Source of the DNA: UKL13-2 sp031414695
Lineage (GTDB): Bacteria; Pseudomonadota; Gammaproteobacteria; Burkholderiales; Usitatibacteraceae
Direction of reading: 5' to 3'
Assembly: GCA_031414695.1 (NCBI GenBank)
Contig: JANNWG010000046.1
Coordinates: 101,748-165,747, forward strand
Length of the DNA stretch: 64,000 nucleotides
A program made the position numbers and the translations under genes. How positions within the stretch are numbered: the first letter of the stretch is position 1; every line of letters starts with the position of its first letter. Under the pieces are notes generated by a model. The model did no database searches. It had not been told where the DNA came from and was given only the letters and a program-made list of their open reading frames with translations. Of this stretch, positions 60,152 through 64,000 are shown piece by piece.

Positions 60152-62914
60152 ATGCCCACCAAACCTGCACCAATTTCTCTAACCGGTACTGCACATTACT
60201 TAACCTCGCTATTTGAGCCGCGTAGTGTTGCCATTGTCGGCGCGACAGAACGCGTAGGTGCGCTGGGGCAATTCGTCTTGAGCAATATGTTGGCGAGTGG
60301 CTTTAAGGGCCCAATTTACCTAGTGAATCCGAAATATAAAACCATCATGGGTCAGAAAGCCTATGCGGCTATTACAAATATCCCGGATGTACCTGACTTA
60401 ATTATTGTTGCCTCTCCTGCTCACACGGTGGCGGATGTGCTGCATGATGCAGGCATTCACGGTACGCGCGCGGCGGTGGTGTTATCGGCTGGCTTTCAAG
60501 AAATTGGTGAGGAAGGTCGTATTCGCGCGGGGCTTGTGTTGGCCGCCTTACGGAATAAAGGCGTGCGTATGGTGGGGCCTAATTGTGTTGGCATCATGCG
60601 CCCTGCTATTGGTCTCAATGCGACCTTTGCCAATGCGGCAAGCCAAACCACCAAGCCTGGCAGCATCGCTTTAATCGCCCAATCGGGTGCGGTATGTACG
60701 GCCATCCTTGATTGGGCGGCGACCACTGAGATTGGTTTTTCCAGCGTCATCTCGCTAGGTGGCGCGTTGGATATTGATTTTGGTGAAGTGCTTGATTATC
60801 TGGTGCACGACATTGAAACGAAAAGTATTTTGATGTATGTCGAAGGCGTGCGTGATGCGCGACGCTTTATGTCGGCTCTACGCGCTGCCGCGCGTGTCAA
60901 GCCAGTGGTACTTCTCAAAGCCGGGCGCAACGCCGCAGGCAAAGCCGCTGTCACTAGCCACACTGGTGCGCTCGCGGGTAGTGACAAGGTTTGGGATTCT
61001 GCGCTCGCACGGGCGGGCGTGGTACGCGTGCAATCCTCACTGCAACTATTTGCCGCAGCACGCGTATTGGCGAATCCTAAACTCGCGCGCGCGATGGCAG
61101 GCAATCGACTCGCTATCATTACCAATGGCGGCGGGCCAGGCGTGGTCGCGGCAGATTGTGTAGAGGCATGTGATCTGACATTAGCGACGCTTTCGCCTGC
61201 AACAATTCAGCAATTAAATACGGTGCTGCCAGAGCATTGGTCGCACGCAAACCCGATTGATTTAATTGGTGACGCCACACCGGCACGCTTTCGCGATGCC
61301 TTAGCGATAACGCTTGAAGACGCCAATGTTGATGCAGTGTTGACGATGTTTTGCCCACAATCAGTTACCACAGCAGAAGCAGCGGCAGCGGCTGTAATAC
61401 CACTCGCCTCAAAAGCGCACGCTGAAAAAGGTAAGCCCGTATTTACCTCATGGCTTGGCGGCGCGTCAATATTGGGCGCGCGACAATTGTTTGAAGAAAC
61501 CGGTGTGCCGAATTTTTTAACGCCTGAAAACGCGGTAGATGCGATATCGTATTTAGCAAAATTCCGTCAGCACCAGGCTATGTTGTTACAGTCGCCACCC
61601 GCCGCCGCGCTCATGTCGTTTCATGATCTCGCCAAATCAATTGCCATTGCCAAACGCATTCGCGAACGCGCCATTGATGAAAAACGCACCATCTTGCGTG
61701 AATCAGAGGCGAAAGAATTACTCGCCGCGTTTCATTTACCCGTGCACGTCGGCATACTTGCACATAGCCGCGAGGAAGCCGAAAAAACGGCCAAGAAAAT
61801 GGGCTTTCCGGTCGTGCTGAAAATTGATTCGCCTGACATTACGCACAAGAGTGATGCTGGTGGTGTTAGATTAAATTTAATCAACACGCGACAAGTGGGC
61901 GATGCTTACGACGCCATCCTTGCAGATACGCATGATAAATATCCGCTTGCGACAATTCGCGGTATCAATATCCAACCGATGCTTAAATTTGCCCATTCAC
62001 GCGAAGTGTTAGTGGGTATTTCACGCGATGCTACATTTGGTCCGACCATATCATTCGGCGCGGGCGGCGTTGCCGTTGAGGCAATAGGCGATACCGCTAT
62101 TGCCCTACCACCGCTTAACGAGACACTCGCCGAAGCGCTCATTGCCACACCGCAAATTGCCCGCGTGCTATCGGCATATCGCAATATCCCAGCTATCGAT
62201 ATTCCCGCCTTGGTTAATCTACTTGTCCGTGTTTCCACCATCGCAGCGACTCTGCCTTGGGTGCGCGAGCTTGATTTAAATCCTGTATTAGCCCACCCAG
62301 GCGGTGCTGCTATTGTTGACGCACGCATTGTGATTGATCGTGATTCGCCGATCACCGATACGCGTTATCGCCACATGACCATTTTCCCCTACCCAGTTGA
62401 GCTTGAACGAGAGATTCGCCTGCGTGACGGCACGGCAGTGCAGATGCGCGCCATTCGCCCTGATGATGCCGCACGCGAGCGAGCGTTTGTGGCGGCAATG
62501 TCAGATACCTCACGCTACTATCGTTTTTTGCATCCTGTTGCCGCATTGTCAGATGAAATGATTGCGCGCTTCACTCAGCTAGATTACGACCGCGAAATGG
62601 CGCTCATCGCACTGCTGCCGGACGAAAGCGAAATCGTCGGCGTTGCGCGCTATCACCCCAATGCCGATGGACAAAGTGTGGAATTCGCCATCGCCATTGC
62701 AGACAACTGGCAAAGCAAAGGTTTAGGCGAGGCACTCATGCAAAATTTAATTGCGTGTGCACATGAAGCCAACTACGCCATCATTGAAGGCACTGTGCTT
62801 AACGGCAATACTGGCATGTTGAAATTGGCTCAGCGATTGGGCTTTCATACTGAGCCGATAGCGGAGGCGAGGGAAACGACGCGGGTGGTATTGCAATTGG
62901 GTAAAGTGGATTGA
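60152..62914 (+). CDS. Pat/PatZ-type acyl-CoA ligase-like protein fused to a GNAT acetyltransferase
   Basis: A 920-residue protein-lysine acetyltransferase of the Pat type. Order: a CoA-binding domain (~10-145, SVAIVGATERVGALG), a succinyl-CoA-ligase-like domain (~160-470, with SHTGALAGSDKVWDSAL), an ATP-grasp domain (~500-725, PVVLKIDSPDITHKSDAGGV) and a GNAT domain (~755-915, acetyl-CoA loop QSKGLGEAL). Such proteins acetylate and switch off acetyl-CoA synthetase and other enzymes. Whether the ligase part is still active cannot be judged here. It appears monocistronic and is followed by a dispersed repeat. Confidence 0.93.
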   Translation: MPTKPAPISLTGTAHYLTSLFEPRSVAIVGATERVGALGQFVLSNMLASGFKGPIYLVNPKYKTIMGQKAYAAITNIPDVPDLIIVASPAHTVADVLHDAGIHGTRAAVVLSAGFQEIGEEGRIRAGLVLAALRNKGVRMVGPNCVGIMRPAIGLNATFANAASQTTKPGSIALIAQSGAVCTAILDWAATTEIGFSSVISLGGALDIDFGEVLDYLVHDIETKSILMYVEGVRDARRFMSALRAAARVKPVVLLKAGRNAAGKAAVTSHTGALAGSDKVWDSALARAGVVRVQSSLQLFAAARVLANPKLARAMAGNRLAIITNGGGPGVVAADCVEACDLTLATLSPATIQQLNTVLPEHWSHANPIDLIGDATPARFRDALAITLEDANVDAVLTMFCPQSVTTAEAAAAAVIPLASKAHAEKGKPVFTSWLGGASILGARQLFEETGVPNFLTPENAVDAISYLAKFRQHQAMLLQSPPAAALMSFHDLAKSIAIAKRIRERAIDEKRTILRESEAKELLAAFHLPVHVGILAHSREEAEKTAKKMGFPVVLKIDSPDITHKSDAGGVRLNLINTRQVGDAYDAILADTHDKYPLATIRGINIQPMLKFAHSREVLVGISRDATFGPTISFGAGGVAVEAIGDTAIALPPLNETLAEALIATPQIARVLSAYRNIPAIDIPALVNLLVRVSTIAATLPWVRELDLNPVLAHPGGAAIVDARIVIDRDSPITDTRYRHMTIFPYPVELEREIRLRDGTAVQMRAIRPDDAARERAFVAAMSDTSRYYRFLHPVAALSDEMIARFTQLDYDREMALIALLPDESEIVGVARYHPNADGQSVEFAIAIADNWQSKGLGEALMQNLIACAHEANYAIIEGTVLNGNTGMLKLAQRLGFHTEPIAEARETTRVVLQLGKVD

Positions 62915-62915
62915 T

Positions 62916-62975
62916 GAATATTGTCGGTGAGTTTCGAGCACAAATGCTTGTAAGTGTCCGTATTTATTAGTGTTT
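62916..62975 (+). repeat. Dispersed intergenic element, copy 3
   Basis: Directly after the pat stop. Aligns with 25198-25258 around TTCGAGCA-AAATG--TGTAAG---CCGT and GTGTTT. CGAGCA and TGCTTG can pair as a short hairpin. Confidence 0.6.
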
Positions 62976-63443
62976 GATAATAATTAATGCGCTAACAATC
63001 TAATTTACATCTAATTCACTTTTAACTCACTTCTAATTTACTATCCAAATTTACTGTCACCTCGGCCAAGGCTGGTGTCTAATTTTTGTTCAACAATAGA
63101 TAAATAGTATTTACTCGACTACACTTTCCGCACCGAACTTGTTGAAATGTTTGATTTGTAAATAAGTGATGTGTCTCTCGCATTGGGAATTTTGCAGTAG
63201 CGAACACAACACGTATTTGCTGATTAATTTATTTTTGGTTGTTATCACTCAAATGTGCACAGTCAATCAATAAAATCTAAAACGGATGCGGCATATGAGC
63301 TAGTTGACGTTGTTGTTCCTGATACACTGGCGCAAAAAGATAAATAAACTGGGTCAGGAAATCACGAGCAACAATGGTGCCAAATACATGTTGTTTGTTC
63401 TCAGAAACCTGTTAATCCAGTAAGTAGCAATTCTAGAACATTA
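62976..63443. other. AT-rich region before the zinc-ribbon gene
   Basis: No firm gene. A 30-codon frame from GTG 63255 ends at TAA 63345-63347. It is in the same frame as the following zinc-ribbon gene, which stays open from that stop onward, so a broken longer gene is possible. Confidence 0.4.
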
Positions 63444-63824
63444 GTGAATTTGCAAATGAATCTATACAAATGTACTGACTGTGACTTTGCACTAGCTGAT
63501 GAGACTATTATGCTTTGTCCAAAATGCGGTAGTGACCTACGAACTGTGAACATCTCGGCGACACTCGAGGGCAAATCTCACTTGTTCATAGGATATACAC
63601 TTAAGAAAGAGGGTTTGAAAAAGCCAGTAGTTGAGTCGATTCACCGTTTGGAAACTCAAAAATCTACGGGAAGGATTATGGAAAAATCACGATTGATTGA
63701 CCTTGAGAATGATCAGTACATTGAGCATGTAGTCGATAATATTACTCGTGAAACTATTCATCGTTGCGAAGAGCCGTTAAGCGAACATAAGGGTCATGGA
63801 AGTGCGAAAAAGAAAGGTGGCTAA
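63444..63824 (+). CDS. Small zinc-ribbon protein of unknown function
   Basis: A 126-residue protein whose N-terminus has two CXXC pairs (YKCTDCDF near residues 8-15 and LCPKCGSDL about 20 further), a rubredoxin-like zinc ribbon. The rest is charged with no recognised domain and ends in a basic tail (GHGSAKKKGG). Start GTG 63444 or ATG 63456. Base composition is AT-richer than the rest of the window and the neighbourhood ends in an IS-like sequence, so it may be recently acquired. I do not know its function. Confidence 0.55.
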   Translation: MNLQMNLYKCTDCDFALADETIMLCPKCGSDLRTVNISATLEGKSHLFIGYTLKKEGLKKPVVESIHRLETQKSTGRIMEKSRLIDLENDQYIEHVVDNITRETIHRCEEPLSEHKGHGSAKKKGG

Positions 63825-63863
63825 CTTTTCACTTGGTTATTCATAACGAAATCAAACACAATT

Positions 63864-64000
63864 GAGCCTCTTGCAAAACCCTAAGGATGTGAACATTTAT
63901 TTACGCAGGGTGCATAAAAAAGAGAGGTGGGCGCAACCATTGCTGGCATGATGCGAGTGTCAAAACAAACATCTGCGCCCACCTATGAATACTACGCAAC
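63864..64000 (+). mobile_element. Probable left end of an IS5-like insertion sequence (cut by window edge)
   Basis: GAGCCTCTTGCAAAACCC resembles the terminal inverted repeats of IS5-family elements (GAG-CTTTGCAAAA type). A perfect 11-base inverted repeat, AGGTGGGCGCA at 63925-63935 and TGCGCCCACCT at 63974-63984, directly precedes an ATG at 63985 (MNTTQ, continuing past the window) that may start the transposase. Confidence 0.5.

Overview
The window reads as the chromosome of a Gram-negative betaproteobacterium of moderate G+C. The evidence is gene order: coaBC/radC/rpmB/rpmG, then lolB-ispE-tRNA-Gln-prs-rplY-pth-ychF, and birA-coaX followed by a SPOR-like protein. A TctC/Bug-type binding protein and a complete System I cytochrome c maturation operon fit the same assignment. 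I cannot name a genus from sequence alone.

Layout. 1-9.7 kb is a housekeeping block (CoA synthesis, ribosomal proteins L28, L33 and L25, PRPP synthase, isoprenoid and lipoprotein functions, tRNA-Gln). 9.9-16 kb holds an orphan tricarboxylate-type binding protein, a HAD phosphatase, birA-coaX and an SPFH/NfeD pair. 16.3-23.9 kb is one minus-strand operon for a MacAB-like ABC exporter with its own histidine kinase and NtrC-type activator; it is preceded by a sigma-54 promoter and an upstream palindrome. 24.2-32 kb is the ccm operon (ccmI-A-B-C-D-E-F-G-H) plus a CoA-binding protein.

32.3-46.3 kb, divergent from ccm, is the most unusual part: seven tightly packed plus-strand genes. They encode a four-histidine diheme cytochrome b, an FHA domain fused through one membrane helix to a decaheme cytochrome c, a lipoprotein with two HbpS/GlcG-type domains, a probable outer-membrane beta-barrel, a decaheme cytochrome with an LVIVD beta-propeller, a five-heme c554-like cytochrome, and a cytosolic flavoprotein fused to two cyclic-nucleotide-binding domains and a polyferredoxin. 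Together they could carry 25 c hemes, two b hemes, FAD and several FeS clusters. I read them as one undescribed redox system linking cytosolic reductant, the membrane and the periplasm or outer membrane, with built-in cNMP and phosphopeptide sensing. Its substrate cannot be read from the sequence.

46.5-54.3 kb is a fatty-acid degradation locus: a TetR regulator, galE, two acyl-CoA dehydrogenases, a thiolase and FadB. The same 14-bp palindrome sits in front of tetR and twice in front of fadB. 54.7-59.5 kb carries a subtilisin-like protease with seven C-terminal GVVLSE repeats and a PAS-GGDEF-EAL protein. 59.6-60 kb is a tandem duplication that reaches into a CAU tRNA gene. 60.2-62.9 kb encodes a Pat-type acyl-CoA ligase/acetyltransferase. 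The visibly AT-richer end has a zinc-ribbon protein and a probable insertion-sequence end.

Small repeats recur: a ~45-60 bp intergenic element (three copies), degenerate 7-bp tandem repeats (three loci) and two REP-like palindromes.
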